Below are positions 42,010-53,951 of a stretch of 64,000 nucleotides of DNA, piece by piece. A program made the translations under genes and the position numbers. The notes under the pieces were generated by a model. It was not told where the DNA came from. It saw only the letters and a list, made by a program, of their open reading frames with translations, and did not search any database. Numbering within the stretch: position 1 is the stretch's first letter; each line of letters starts with the position of its first letter. Origin of the DNA: Brachypodium distachyon (taxonomy: Eukaryota; Streptophyta; Magnoliopsida; Poales; Poaceae). The DNA lies in the NCBI RefSeq assembly GCF_000005505.3, contig NC_016132.3, positions 57,984,914 to 58,048,913 of the forward strand, written 5' to 3'.

Positions 42010-42733
42010 AGGAAAACATACAGGTACAGCATCCTTTTTTTTGTTTTGAGAAACGAATCCGTATCGGTCTGGAGGTGAATCGAACCGTCTTTGGGCCGTA
42101 TGAACCAGGCTGGGCTTTTTTTTTACGCAAGTTTGTCATACGTCGGTTCGCTTCGTCCGTATGGGCCTAAGCTTTTTTTCGACACACGGGCCTCGGCTTC
42201 TCGTGAGTAGTACAAGGTGGAAGTAATACTTGCATCTTTCCCATCCATATATACAGGCCCATGCTACATGTGCGTATGGATCAGAAATGGACACATTGTG
42301 TGTGATATTTACGCAAGTGCATGCTACTTCCCGGACAATTTTGATTTCTCTTTCCTATCTGTTGTTTTCATGCAATATTATATAAACTTTTTTAAGCCAT
42401 ACTATATATACTTGGCGTGCTGCGTGCAGTTCGATCGGTACATGCATGCGTGTGCACAAAAGTATACAGAATTAACCTGATGAAAATGTATGTATAACGA
42501 CAATAATATAATACTATTTCTGATGCATATTAAGTGTCGCTCATTTGGTACAACTCTATTACAACTTTGTACTAAATCAACGACACTTGTTATGAATCCG
42601 AGGGACACACGCTACAGATACACCATATCATCTAGCAGCACTGTTTATCTCATCCTATATCTATGGCATGGATTTTGATTCATGGTAGTAGTTAATTAGG
42701 CACCGTCCAATCTATAATCCGCAAATCTATATA
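42010..42733. other. Intergenic DNA between GPAT and IRO2, right arm
   Basis: The first part is the GPAT promoter side. At about 42513-42605 there is a degenerate Stowaway-like element (inner arms AAGTGTCG and CGACACTTG are still inverted). No gene is seen. Confidence 0.45.
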
Positions 42734-44824
42734 TCACTGATGCATATGCAGTCCTGCCTTTTTCTTGATGGCTTTCTCCAGCTCGTCACAGAACGCTGGG
42801 CACTCCTTGCTCATCGTTCGCTGGTTTCTCTGTTTCAGTATACAAATTAAATGAAATTAATGAATATATATTGCTTATTTACATGTTATATAAGCATATA
42901 AGCACTACATACTTCAGATAAATTAGAGTTTCGCATTACGCCTTCAGATGCTATACAACAGCACACACATGTTATTAGAAGATATATTTTTTTGTTCTCA
43001 TTCTTTGGTTGCTTTAGCGAAGTTTCTGTTAAGCTTTTTGTAATAAACCTGTGGCTGTGTTAGATTATCTGTTCTCCAGCATGCATCTTAATTGTTCATG
43101 TTGTCGATGATGAGACCGACCTCTAATCTTGGTCGATTGATGATTTCATACTCGTTTTTTAGGTGCTTCTTCCAGTTCGGTTTTCCTAAAATTATGGCAC
43201 CATATGCATCTAGGAGCATCTAGTAGAGCGGGTGATCTGGTCACCAACTCACCATATGCATGATCGTTTGCCGTGTATACTCGTCTTGTTGTTCTTGGAT
43301 TGTATTGTAGCCAATTAATTTGTGTTGCTACAATTTATATTTGTTACGTAAAAACTCCCAATTCGTTGATTTTGTGCTGATTTATAAGACAATGTTTTTG
43401 CCCTATGAACACAGTTTAATTTCACAACAGATTACCCTAAGTAGGGCCTGACATGATCTTCAAATCTATTCAATATGAGTATATCAAAACCCACATATAT
43501 ATAGTAAACACCCTTTACATAAAAGAAGTGTCTATTTCTCAGTCAACGATCATATCCATCCGATTAAGGTTTTCTAATACTTTGTATATGTATGGATCTT
43601 GCACGAATCTCAGTGATTGGATCAAATGGTTGTTAGAAATACTTATTTCTCAGTCGCCTTAGAAATAGCAAAACCGTTATATAAATCTAGCCTTTGTAAT
43701 CTCAACCTACCGGGGTTAATGGACTAAAATGATGCCTTCGTCTGAATTAGGGGCTGGGGGACCTCTAGTGAAGATGGTGCCATGTTGAAGTCTTTTCCGA
43801 ACAGGGGTACCACTCTGCATCAACTGATGCTCATTTAAGTTGAAGGTACCACACGTTATATAACTAAGAGGAAACGATTTTTACTCGTAGTGTTGTGCAC
43901 CCGGCTTTCGGAATGGATCTTGGGAGCAGAAAATGTTGTGCTTTGTTTCTCAAAGAAAAATGCTGGGCTTTTTTTTTTCCTTCTCTTCTACTACGATGTC
44001 GAGTAAGTATGAGGCAAATTTGCCAAAATGAATCGAGCAAGCATGGATCGATGACATTGATAATTACCAATAGGAAATTAAGGCTTCATGCAGACAGATG
44101 TACCAATTACCTGAAGATGGAGGTTATAGAACGTCCTGTTCCCAAAGGCAGAAGTGGACGAGCTGACGAGGCGAAGACCTTCGTTCTCCAGAATCTTTAT
44201 GCACGTGGACATCGGCAGAGCCGCCGCCGCCATGCCGCTGAGCAAGCTGACCTGAACCATGATGTCCTTGTCGTCGAGGCAGGTCGCGGAGACGACGGGA
44301 GCAACGTTCTGGTCCTTCATGGCGATCACCCCGGGCTTGCAGTTGGCGCGCGTCAGCTCCTCCTTCTTCCTCTCCAGCCCGTCCACTTCCTTCTGCAGCT
44401 CCGGGATGTACTTTAGCACCCGCGACACTGTGATCGGGATGCTCAGCTTCTTCTGCAATTAGTCAAATCATCACCAGATCCATCAGGATTCAGGATCAAA
44501 TTATGATCTATGGCTTCAATTTGATTTGCATACGGTGTGGTCGGCGTCGGGGAGGAGGGAGCGGAGGGAGGAGTAGAGCTCGTTGAGCTGCTTGCGGCGG
44601 TCGCGCTCGTACGCGTTGTGGCTCATCTTCCTGCCGCCGCCGCCGGGAGAGCCGGAGCCGCCCGACGAGGTGTTGGCCGCCGCCGGCATGGCGGAGAGGT
44701 CACGGTCGTCGAGGCCGCCGCCGGCGCGCCACTGCCCGCCGGCGCCGGAGAAGATGGCCTCCGCCTCCAGAGACGAGATGCTGCTCGCGAACGGGTCGTC
44801 CACGAACAGCTGCTTGTGCCCCAT
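42734..44824 (-). CDS. IRO2: IRO2-like bHLH transcription factor, right copy
   Basis: Three exons on the minus strand keep frame: 44534-44824, 44111-44452 and 42734-42829, giving 242 residues. The protein differs from the left copy by one extra Lys near the N-terminus, one Ala fewer in exon 2 and a few substitutions. The basic region, both helices and the leucine-rich segment are intact. Intron 2 (about 1.28 kb) holds one copy of the segment that is duplicated in the left arm, and the splice acceptor CAG is intact. Expected role as for the left copy: nuclear activator of iron-deficiency genes. The TATA box at 45118-45127 is conserved. Confidence 0.92.
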
Positions 44825-44900
44825 TGATGGATCTTGATCAACCTTGCTGGATCGAGTCGAGAGGTTAGAGATGGATCGGAATCGGATCGGAGAGGGGATT

Positions 44901-44926
44901 TAGCTAGCTAGCTAGCTAGCTAGCTA
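44901..44926. repeat. AGCT microsatellite in IRO2 leader, right copy
   Basis: Six to seven TAGC units directly upstream of the right IRO2 start; the left copy has only short remnants (TTAGCTAGATC near 1816). It lies in the probable 5' UTR. Confidence 0.8.
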
Positions 44927-45117
44927 ATGGCATTGTTAATTAATTGTTGTTCTTGGCGAGCCGCGAGAGAAGAAGCTGTAGCTTCAGGGGAGGAGGACCC
45001 TAAGCTTGCGCTAATCGAATTTTAATGAGTTAGCATTAAGTACTACTGCTGCATTTTGTTGTAGGTTTGATATGTGGATGGAGTTAGCTTGGGCCAGTTC
45101 CGGACTGGTGACCCTCC

Positions 45118-45127
45118 TATTTATATA
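45118..45127 (-). promoter_or_regulatory. TATA box of right IRO2
   Basis: TATATAAATA on the minus strand, about 295 bp upstream of the ATG. It matches the left-arm TATA and its flanks. Confidence 0.7.
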
Positions 45128-45494
45128 GGCCAGAGAGGCGATGGTGTCAGTGTCATTCATATACGACCTTCTAGATAACGAATTTAGCTAACTATAATAG
45201 CTGGATGTCTAAGTCTGCACATCTAATACTGATAGTGAAGAAATAAATCATGCATGAGCGCCAAGGGTCCTTTACTCTTTTACATAATTTACCGTATGCA
45301 TGCTAGCTTGCACCAGAAATTCATGGATGCATGATTAATTACTCCACTAATCTAGTAATCTGGAATTGTTTATGTTGAAAGGTTACATACCAAAGGCTTT
45401 CCAAGAAGTAATTAACCGTTGTGTAGTTGTTGGACTGAAGATTGGTTTAATTTCTAGGTCCTTTTTAAATTAACGGAGATCACAAGAAAATAAA

Positions 45495-45612
45495 AGAACG
45501 CACGCGTGTACGTATATATCAAACTAGCACCGCATCTAGTGCTGCGATTCCAATTCGGGCTCGCCCTACTTGGGGTCCAAGATGCCATTTTGGTTGGAGC
45601 AAATACGATAAT
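45495..45612 (-). promoter_or_regulatory. Conserved upstream block of right IRO2
   Basis: Counterpart of 1141-1265, including the shared core around AAATGGCATCTTG. It lies 670-790 bp upstream of the start codon. Function unknown. Confidence 0.4.
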
Positions 45613-45974
45613 TAACTTAACCAACTTCTCAAACAAATTAAACAATCAAAATTAACACTAGCAGGAGTTGTAGCTAGATGTTGTTAGGTTCAAGTCAAAA
45701 CTGCGCTGTATAGTTAATGGAACGAGCCAATGCATGGAGCCATTTACTGGATCAGCAGCAGCTGGCCGGTAGCAGGTAAGCATCTATACAAGTATAGATC
45801 AAAGCTGGATAGATAGCTAGATAGATAGATACGGGACATGATGAACGATTCCATTCCACCGGCAGCTACCTGCAGGGGGATCTACACCCTACTTATATCC
45901 TAACTAATCGCCGGCCCGGTTTCTGTGCCAGTAGCTAAGCTGCTAACTATTATGTTAATCGATCCCTGGGAGCG

Positions 45975-46085
45975 ACATGCATGGTGCCGGCACGCGCCGG
46001 GCGCGTGCCAGGGTGCGCTTCGCCCGTGCCGACGCGTGCCACGGCATGGTCTCCCCGTCGCGCGACACGCAGGGCGCCCGCGCTA
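45975..46085 (-). promoter_or_regulatory. GC-rich block upstream of right IRO2
   Basis: Counterpart of 605-730 with the same GGCACGCG-type units in inverted orientation. Confidence 0.4.
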
Positions 46086-46290
46086 GATGGCTTACCGCAT
46101 CGCTCTACTTAAACCCCCCTTGATCACTATACTAACTGGTGATTACTGGTGTGATTAGTGTACTGCAGGGAGATGTCACGTCAGAGAAAAGGCCTTATTA
46201 CGTACGCCGTTACGGCAGAGACGGTTTAATTGGTTTGTATAAAATGGATGCGTTCAGATATATATGATCATCTTCAGTCGTAGTACGTAC

Positions 46291-48230
46291 AGAATGACGG
46301 AGTGCTTAGTTATAATTTAATCACGTGACGCATGGCTTGGATGGGGTTAGGGGCCATGTTATCGTTTTGTTTCTTGTATTATTTTGGGAAAGACGGTGGT
46401 AACAACTTGCAAGTAGTAGTACAATTGTGGTACACAACGGGCAAGAAAGTACAACCATTTTTTTCTCTCTTCAAGGGTAGGCAAGAAAGTCGTACAACTA
46501 CTATTTTTTTCAGAACACTAGATCGATATATAGTATAATTGAGAAAACACTAGATCGATAGTACAATTGAGACAAACATAAGGAAAATCCTCCACAAAAC
46601 TAAATACTTTGTCATGTTCATTTGAAATCAGCGCCACTAGATCCATGCATCCTTCACGTTTTGACATTCCTTCAGGTATTCGGTGACGAAATTGCAAGAC
46701 ATGCACCACCTTTGCATAAGATGGACCAACCACATAGTTTTTGAGAGCCGCATGAGTCAAGTAGAAACCCAAGATCGATGAACGCACCATGGACAGGGAC
46801 ACGGGATTTGCAAGGTAAGTTGTGAAACGATGTTTTTCATCGATGAATCGACAAGAAAAAACACCAAAAACTCCAAAAGATTAGTCAGAAGAACCACTAT
46901 TAGTCACAAGAACCACTAGCTTCATAAAATAGACGCAACGTCTACACCGGAGCGAGGACGGAGCCAAGACACCAACCATCTAGACAACCATCTTTACCGT
47001 CAACCTGAGAAGAAAACTATATGTGAAATGTTGATCATGTGATTCCACCCCTATGTCGACGCCAGATCGGTTGGTTGTCAGAGACGGAAAAAAAACGCCA
47101 AAGATCTAAGCTGTCTTCAAAGACGGCGGTTAGGGTTTAGTGTTTACACTATCAAACTTATTGCTAGTTGAACTAAGTTTCAACCGAAAAACAAAAGTTC
47201 GTGTTGTCCGCCTAGATTGCAACCCCTCAAAAGGAAAACTGGGCTACGGTGGAAGCTGAGCAGACAACCAGACCTGAGTGGGCTGTTTTATTTCAGCCGG
47301 CCAAGTTCCCAGTTTGGGCCAACGACAAGCACTTGTATAGCGTATCGATTTCGGCCTGTGTGAGTATAGCGTATCGATTTCCATCGTGGGACGAAAGAAC
47401 ACTTTCGTCGCTTTCGTTCCTCTCTCTCTCTCAAAAAAAAAAAAAAAACACTTCCGTTTCATTGCATCAAGTGTGTGTTAAAAACTCTTTGTCAGAAAAG
47501 CTAAAATACAGTTAGTGCTAGTCGCGTTCAAAGTTCAAACTACAGCAGCATCAACGAGTTATCTTCATTTGCAGCTGGCTCCATTCGTGGAAGCGTCAGT
47601 TCCATGCGAGGAATTAATCGGAGTGCTCAGACGTGAAGTAAGCACAGGAACTTTTTTTTGAACTGGAAGTGAGCACAGGAACTGACCGGGTGTCCTCGAG
47701 AAAGAGCTGTGTCTTCACGAATGAAGCTAATCTGGTGATCTCAAGGGCCGGATTCGCTCGCTTACGAAGTACTCCCTTCGTTTCTAAATACTTGTCGCTG
47801 TTTTAGTATTTAGGAACGGAGGGTGTTTTAGTATTTAGAAACGGAGGGAGTACTGGAGTATTCCAACAAGTTAGAAAAAAGTTCGTGTATGTAATTCATG
47901 TTACATGGTGTGAATCTGTAAAATTTAATTCAAAAGGGGTCGGTTTTCAATTTCGAGCAAGTCTTGACTCTTGACACGCTTTCTCTGTCTGGCTCCGCAA
48001 TTCTAAGGTCAAGGTTTCAGACTTCGGAGAAGATCTCACCAAGCAGGCCAACAATCTAACTCCATTCCAAATTTACAATCCACCACCTGTTACTCTTAGT
48101 TTGTAGTTCGATGAACAAAATTAACAATTAACAAGCAAAACCTAATGATCAAACCGCACACTGATCAATAATTTTCCTAGAAGAGATCAATTTTTCTTCG
48201 TTTTTTCTAGCTCTGATTGAGATTTTTTCT
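46291..48230. other. Intergenic region right of the inverted duplication
   Basis: Arm homology stops near 46290. A CACGTG G-box occurs at 46322-46327. No gene is supported; the 94-codon minus frame at 46518-46802 is unrecognised. One Stowaway-like element lies at 47770-47852, and the right end holds 3' flanking DNA of the C2 gene. Confidence 0.45.
47770..47852. mobile_element. Short Stowaway-type MITE
   Basis: Inverted ends TACTCCCTTCGTTTCTAAAT and ATTTAGAAACGGAGGGAGTA with TA borders, 83 bp. The right terminus is partly duplicated inside (TTTAGTATTTAGGAACGGAG). Confidence 0.8.
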
Positions 48231-49367
48231 TCAGAAGAAAGCTCTGCTTCCGTAGAAAACCCTGGCCCCGTCCTTCTTCGGCTCCGCCTCCGGTGCCGGC
48301 AGCTTCTCCTCGTTCTGTACCACGCCGCCGGCACCATCGAGCTCCATGGGCAGCTTCATCCTCCCCAGCGACTCGGTGAACTGCTGCATGCTCTTCACGT
48401 ACATCTCCATGATCTGCCGCTGCATCGCGCTCTGCTCCGCCCCCATGTCGATGTCCCCAAGAGGGAACTCGAACACGCCGCCTCCCTTCTCCTCCTCCTT
48501 CCCCGCCGGCGCCACCTTCCCTCCGCTCGACGTCGGCGTGTCCGGCTCCGGCGACGCGCGGCACACGGGTGCGGCGGAGATGGAGATGCCTCTGTCGTCG
48601 CTGGCCGTGGTGGTCGTCGAGGCCGACGCGTTCTTGCTCCCGTCCATGGAGCACGCGGCCGCCGGCTTCTCAAGGTCCTCGTCCATGGCGGCCGCCCCGA
48701 GGTGGAAGAAGGGAAGGTACTGCGCGGCCATGTCGAGGTTCTCTCTCGCCACGTTCAGGTCCGGGAACTCGACCCTCGAGTAGTCATCCTCGTCCACCGG
48801 CGCCGGGGACGACGACGACAGCTCGAGCCCCGCCGCGGCCTCGGCGTCGGCTCCGGCTCCGGCTCCGGCGCCGGAGCCGGAGCGGAGAGCGAGGGAGAGC
48901 CGGACGGAGCCGGCGGGCGAGTGGAAGAGTTCCGTGGAGGAGAGCGCGAAGTCCCGCGCGTCGAGCCGGGCCCCTGGCGCGGCGGCCACGGCTGCGAGCG
49001 GCACGAGCGCGAAGCCGAGGAGCTGGTCCTCGAGGAGCCGCGCGTCGCAGCTGCGCATCCAGAGCTCGCACTTGAGCGACTCCCCGCCCGAGCGCCGGAG
49101 CCGGAGCGGGCGGAGCCGCTCCTCGAAGCGCGGGCTGGCCCCCGCGGCGACCGCGGCGCGCGTGGAGCGGTCGGCGCCGCCGCCGCCGGAGGTGAGGGAG
49201 AAGCGCGCGTACACGTCCTGCTCCCCGTAGATGCAGATGTTGTGCACGTCCCGCGCCTCGTGCGCGTATATGTCCAGGAAACACCCACCGCCGGTCTCTT
49301 CGTCGTCTTCGCCGCCGCGGCCGCCATGATCGTCGTCCGGCATGTACCGGAACGTCGCCGGCTCCAT
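48231..49367 (-). CDS. Plant C2-domain protein with acidic linker and conserved tail
   Basis: Single-exon gene, 378 residues. A C2 domain at about residues 28-160 starts with FLDIYAHEARDVHNI and continues DVYARFSL and LLGFALVPL, as in plant C2 proteins that bind membranes, often in a calcium-dependent way. The middle is Ala/Ser/Glu-rich and probably disordered. The C-terminus has a helical segment QRQIMEMYVKSMQQFTESL (about 315-335) and ends with VFYGSRAFF, both looking conserved rather than random. No membrane segment is present. The precise role is unknown; a membrane-associated regulatory function is inferred from the C2 domain. Confidence 0.85.
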   Translation of the reverse strand: MEPATFRYMPDDDHGGRGGEDDEETGGGCFLDIYAHEARDVHNICIYGEQDVYARFSLTSGGGGADRSTRAAVAAGASPRFEERLRPLRLRRSGGESLKCELWMRSCDARLLEDQLLGFALVPLAAVAAAPGARLDARDFALSSTELFHSPAGSVRLSLALRSGSGAGAGAGADAEAAAGLELSSSSPAPVDEDDYSRVEFPDLNVARENLDMAAQYLPFFHLGAAAMDEDLEKPAAACSMDGSKNASASTTTTASDDRGISISAAPVCRASPEPDTPTSSGGKVAPAGKEEEKGGGVFEFPLGDIDMGAEQSAMQRQIMEMYVKSMQQFTESLGRMKLPMELDGAGGVVQNEEKLPAPEAEPKKDGARVFYGSRAFF

Positions 49368-51616
49368 GGAAACGAAGAACAGAGCTCTAGAAGATCATAA
49401 AAGCAGGCTCCGAAAAGATGGGGCTTTCCTTAATAGATTGCTATCGCTAATTGCATGTCTCCTCTGTGAGTATGTGCAGCCTTTGCTTTGGTTGCTGTGG
49501 GGTTCTTGATTTTGGTATAGTAGGATTTTGGTCAGAGTAGGTAGCAAGGAGGATGAATGAAAAACAAGGATCTGGTTCAGAATAGTGTGCATCATCTATA
49601 TTCTGGCTCGCCGCACCATCCAAAATCCATGATCCATACGAGTCCACTTTGTGTTCTCTCTTTTTTCTTTGGCCGTTGCTTCTTGTCCACACTCCACACC
49701 CTTGCACCGCAATTCTTCGATCGCCATCGTGTAGTAGTTGTTGTGGTTGGAACCCAGAAAAAACATATACTAGCACTACATGATTAGATCCCCGGGTCGT
49801 CAGTCCACTTTGACAAGGGTTGACAGCAACAGTTTCCGAAGAATTCAGTGGCCAACGGTGTGTTCTCCGCTAACTGATCATAGCCTGATACAGCCAGAAA
49901 TGTATGCAGATTCTTCGCTGAATTTCCTCTGATACTAAATTCTTGTCTCAAATTTGTCCAAATATGAATATATGTATTCATAAAAAACGTCTAGATACAT
50001 AATATTCGACAACAATTTAGGATCGGGAGCAGCTCAGTTAACTCTAGGCCATGAGTATTTTATTATCTGCCGAGGTCGTGTTGTTAGTTACGTTAGCCAA
50101 GAAGAAGAGAAGATTGCTGGTGCTGCAAGCAATATGCATGGACGCCAGCCAGCCGGGAAAAAAAAAGGGGCATCAGCTAGCCCAAAAGTTAGCTTTCTCG
50201 AAACGATGGGTGGATTGGTTGAGAACCATGACAGATTACATATTTACATATGCACATATCGTTGTTAATTTTGCCATATGCACATGGAGGTATGTACAAC
50301 CAATAGTGATGTTGCATTCTAGAAGCTCCGTTGCATGCAAGTCAAGTCTAGTCAATTTTCCGCATCGACCATCGTTGACTCACTGATAACCCATAGCTAA
50401 GAAGAAGACATGATCACATTCACATGAGAGAAACAAAATAAAAACCACTCATTCTGTAAGCTGAAAATTGGTTTGAATACACGCACAGATAGCACTACTC
50501 CCATATGCGATGGGACATCTGATAGGCGTCTTGTTGCAAAGATGAGAGGATGTGAAACCATCCTTAATTTGGGTGCATTTTAGTTTTAAGAAGATGCATT
50601 GATCGTAGAATCAAAATCATCTTAAGGAAAGGACCAAGTGCCATCCAGGGAAAATTACACCCCTTTTACACTGGCCCGTAAACGCGTAAATCCTAGCTAG
50701 TGAGAAACCGTACGAGGTTAGCTACGTGGAGATGCATATCGCCAGTGGTCAAGATGCGTCAGTGGGAACATCTTTTCCGGCCCGATCCAGCAAAAACTGT
50801 ACTGTGAACAGGCACCACACAAAGAGGAGCAGGTGGCCGCCGGTCCAAGTCGTTCATCGTGCAGCAGCAATGGCTGCCCGGTTTGCACGGGTGTACTATG
50901 TAAACGTGCTAGCTGGTTCAGACACGAGTCCACGGGGAGACCTGGAAAGTGAAGTAGGATTATCAGAGGTTAAAGAAATGTACACGTGAAACGCGGGCTT
51001 CCTTTCCATTTCGAGGACTTGTATGTCTAATCCATCCATTAATACGACTAAACAAGAATAAATACAAGCAGTTCACACAAAAACAGGAGAGAGTTCTGGT
51101 TAGTTCACCAGAAAAGAACTTTGGATAGCTTACGGTTGATGGTACTACAATACAATGACAGGCCACCAAAGGATGTGAACGAGATACAGTTGGGATGGAT
51201 GATCTAACTTAAATAGAATGATGTAACTGTCTTATGACAGAGAACGACAGCATGCTGTGTAATTGGCACGCTGTGCACACGCCACCTACTAACATTTTAG
51301 CTGTATTGAATGAAAATGAAATTGCCGAGTTTATGGAGTATATAAAAGAAGGGACATAAATTGCGTGTCGAATAAATTATCCATCTGAGTACAGTATAAT
51401 ACAGGTCCCCCAAACCAAACTGCTTGACCAAATCGTTAAACTTTCAACAAACAGCCAGGAGAGCAAGCCTCCAAGGGTTTATTACACAAGTTTCAGTCTG
51501 CTCACACAATACATTTCTTTAATGTGAAGTAAAATGCCAAGAAATAGCATGGTATATATAATACCCGAAGTACAACATACTGAAGGGAAATGCAGATTAA
51601 CAGTCCCTGTGTTGCT
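49368..51616. other. Intergenic region between C2 and quinone-reductase genes
   Basis: No gene is supported. A degenerate Stowaway-like stretch lies near 49925-50030. Small frames lack family signals. The part near 51480-51616 is probably 3' UTR of the reductase. Confidence 0.4.
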
Positions 51617-53951
51617 TCAATCCTTCTGGAGCCTGAGCGTGAAGGCCTGAAGGGACAAGAGCACCTTCTTGATCCGCTCTCTGATTTCGGGGTCGATCAG
51701 GTTCCCGTCGCTGTCAAACTTCGGTGGCTGCTGAAACGCCTGGACGCATAGTTCTGGCTTGTTGATGAAATGAAGATCTAAGAATACACCAATCTGACGG
51801 AGATGGTACTGCGATCTGCCGCCGCCGAAGCCACCTCCTGCGCTGACGATCGCGGCGGGTTTGTCTGCCCAGCAATTCTTTCCTCTAGAAGCCCAATCAA
51901 GTGCATTCTTCAGCGGGGCTGCAATTGAAACACGTAGCATGTGAATCAAGAACATAGGCGAGCATCGGAAAGACAAGCTAACATTTAAAGAATCCTTCCA
52001 TTAACCCTACATATGCAGGTCATTTTCTACAGTTATAAGTTATAATGGCAATCTTGTGTCAAGCTTGACAATAACTGGATTTTTCAGGATCATTTGGCCT
52101 TCCTTTGCGCTAGATAGTCATAAATTGAGAGCTTACAATAGGTTTTTAAATCCAATTGTATGGCCCAAATACAGGCTCAAGCACATACAGCTCAATCGGC
52201 TGCCCAAATTGAACATTCAGCAACGTTGCACGCCAGAGCATGTATTGAGCCCAACCACTTGGTCTAGTGTGAATATTAAAAAAATAAACATATTTTAACA
52301 TTGAATGTGGTTAGTTTATAGCATTGCCAGAGCCCACAAGAGTCATAAAATTTAAGATTGCCATTTGATCTACACATTGAGGTTCGAACTAGACAAATTC
52401 ACTGTGAATAGTAGCACAAAAATGCAACTGGGCCATACAATTGAAACACACATCACAGCATGTGTCCGTGGAATTTCTAGGTTTCTCATTTCAATGGCTA
52501 CAAACTTGTGTCCAGCACTCCAGCTTGATAATAACTTTTTCTTCATCATTTCTCTGCCTTTTGCTCAATATATCAACATCTATCAATAATTAAGGGTGCT
52601 ATATAATTTGAATCATTTTATTCCCCGTGTGAGGTAAGCATAGTGTTCTACTGCGTGTCTGTTCCTAACATGTGTATGGAGTTATGGACCAGCGCGCCAT
52701 AAAATCAGTGCCTGTGATAATTATGTAAATCAATTGTATGCCCTGATACAGGCTCAATATCAAATTGCTCAATTGGGATGCACAAATTCAACTTCAGTAA
52801 AGTTGCGCAGCATAGGCCCAACCACTTGGTCAAGTGCAAGAAATAGTCCATGGTAAAGGGAAAACAGAAATAAATAAAGTCATGTGAACTAAACTTTTTT
52901 TCTAAAATACCATGTGAACTAAACTTAACTGAGCAGCTAAAAAGAATGCTTCTGGACAAGGGTAGAAGGAATGTCAGGTGGATATTTGGCGCAGTAGAAA
53001 GGTGCATTTCCTAGCTTTACCAGCAATCAGCAAACTTATTAAATGTAGCTGAAAGGACATGATAGGATACTGAAAGCTTTTCTTGATAAGGATTTGCACG
53101 AAAGGAATAAAGGAGGTTCTAATGCACCATGATGGCACGCTGGTCCACTAATTGCACATCATGGGGATCGCCCCAACAATTTGGCACGATGACAACCAAA
53201 TGTGAATCCACCTTGTGGAACTAAAACTATGACATAAGAACTCATCATTTCGCACAGCCTGTCTCCATTGCCCATGGTTCAGTCATCAGTAAACCATCAA
53301 AAAAAAAACATACTACCCAGCATGTCCGCAAGAAGAGATACCCGGTATTACTGTCATACTGTGACCATTTTAACTTCCACCTTTTTTTCGAGGGAAAATT
53401 TTAACTTCAACTTTGGCCATGGTAAAAATGGCAGTTGCCGTGAAGCAGCAGGAACTGCCGATTTGGGCGACATCTACGAGTATGTATGTATGTATGTAAT
53501 GGAAGGGAATCGAGCAGGATGAGCGCGGAGGCGGAGCGGAGCACGTACTTGCGATGGAGTAGTTGAACTCGGGCGAGCCGAAGAGGAAGCAGTCGGCCTG
53601 GCGGACGCTGTCGCGGAATGCCTCGACGGCGGGCGGGAATCCGGCGCCGCCGTCGGTCTCGAGGTCCGTGTTGATCAGCGGCAGGGCGGAGATGTCGACG
53701 TGCTCCACGCGCATCCCCGGGATGGACTCCTCGCACACCTCCGCCGCTGGACCCAATCGGAAACGAACGACGGGTCAGCCGTGACTGACGCCGGCCGCGA
53801 AAGCGAGGACAAGAAGCATCCCGAGAGGGGAAAAGGTGGAGCATGGGGGGAGTGTACCGGCGCGGAGGAGGCCGCCGTTGTAGGAGGCCTTGCGGAGGGA
53901 ACCGCAGATGGCGGCCACGCGGAGGACGGGCTTCGCGGCTGCGGCCTCCAT
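51617..53951 (-). CDS. NAD(P)H:quinone oxidoreductase, FMN-dependent (NQR type)
   Basis: Three exons on the minus strand keep frame: 53858-53951, 53549-53746 and 51617-51918, giving 197 residues, the usual size of plant NQR. The flavodoxin-like fold starts with the FMN phosphate loop GSLRKASYN (residues 17-25). Further marks are PEFNYSI and SAGGGFGGGRSQYHLRQ, both typical of this family. The enzyme reduces quinones by two electrons with NAD(P)H in the cytosol and limits oxidative stress. Intron 2 is about 1.6 kb and shows no coding signal. The start is fixed by the first ATG in frame before the GSLR loop. Confidence 0.92.

Larger units (their letters stand above)
38690..46290 (-). repeat. Right arm of the large inverted duplication (PADRE-GPAT-IRO2)
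   Basis: The reverse complement of this interval matches about 360-9905. All three genes are open here, and IRO2 has a single last exon, so this arm looks closer to the ancestral arrangement. Gene order next to the response regulator, GH2 and LAF3 genes also agrees with IRO2 on this side in rice, from memory. The outer edge near 46290 is a visual estimate. Confidence 0.9.

Noticed and set aside
46518..46802. Minus-strand frame of 94 codons as a possible gene
   Set aside because: No family resemblance and no flanking exons in frame.
48702..49400. Long plus-strand frame opposite the C2-domain gene
   Set aside because: Antisense shadow with Arg/Gly/Glu-rich composition; the C2 motifs are on the minus strand.
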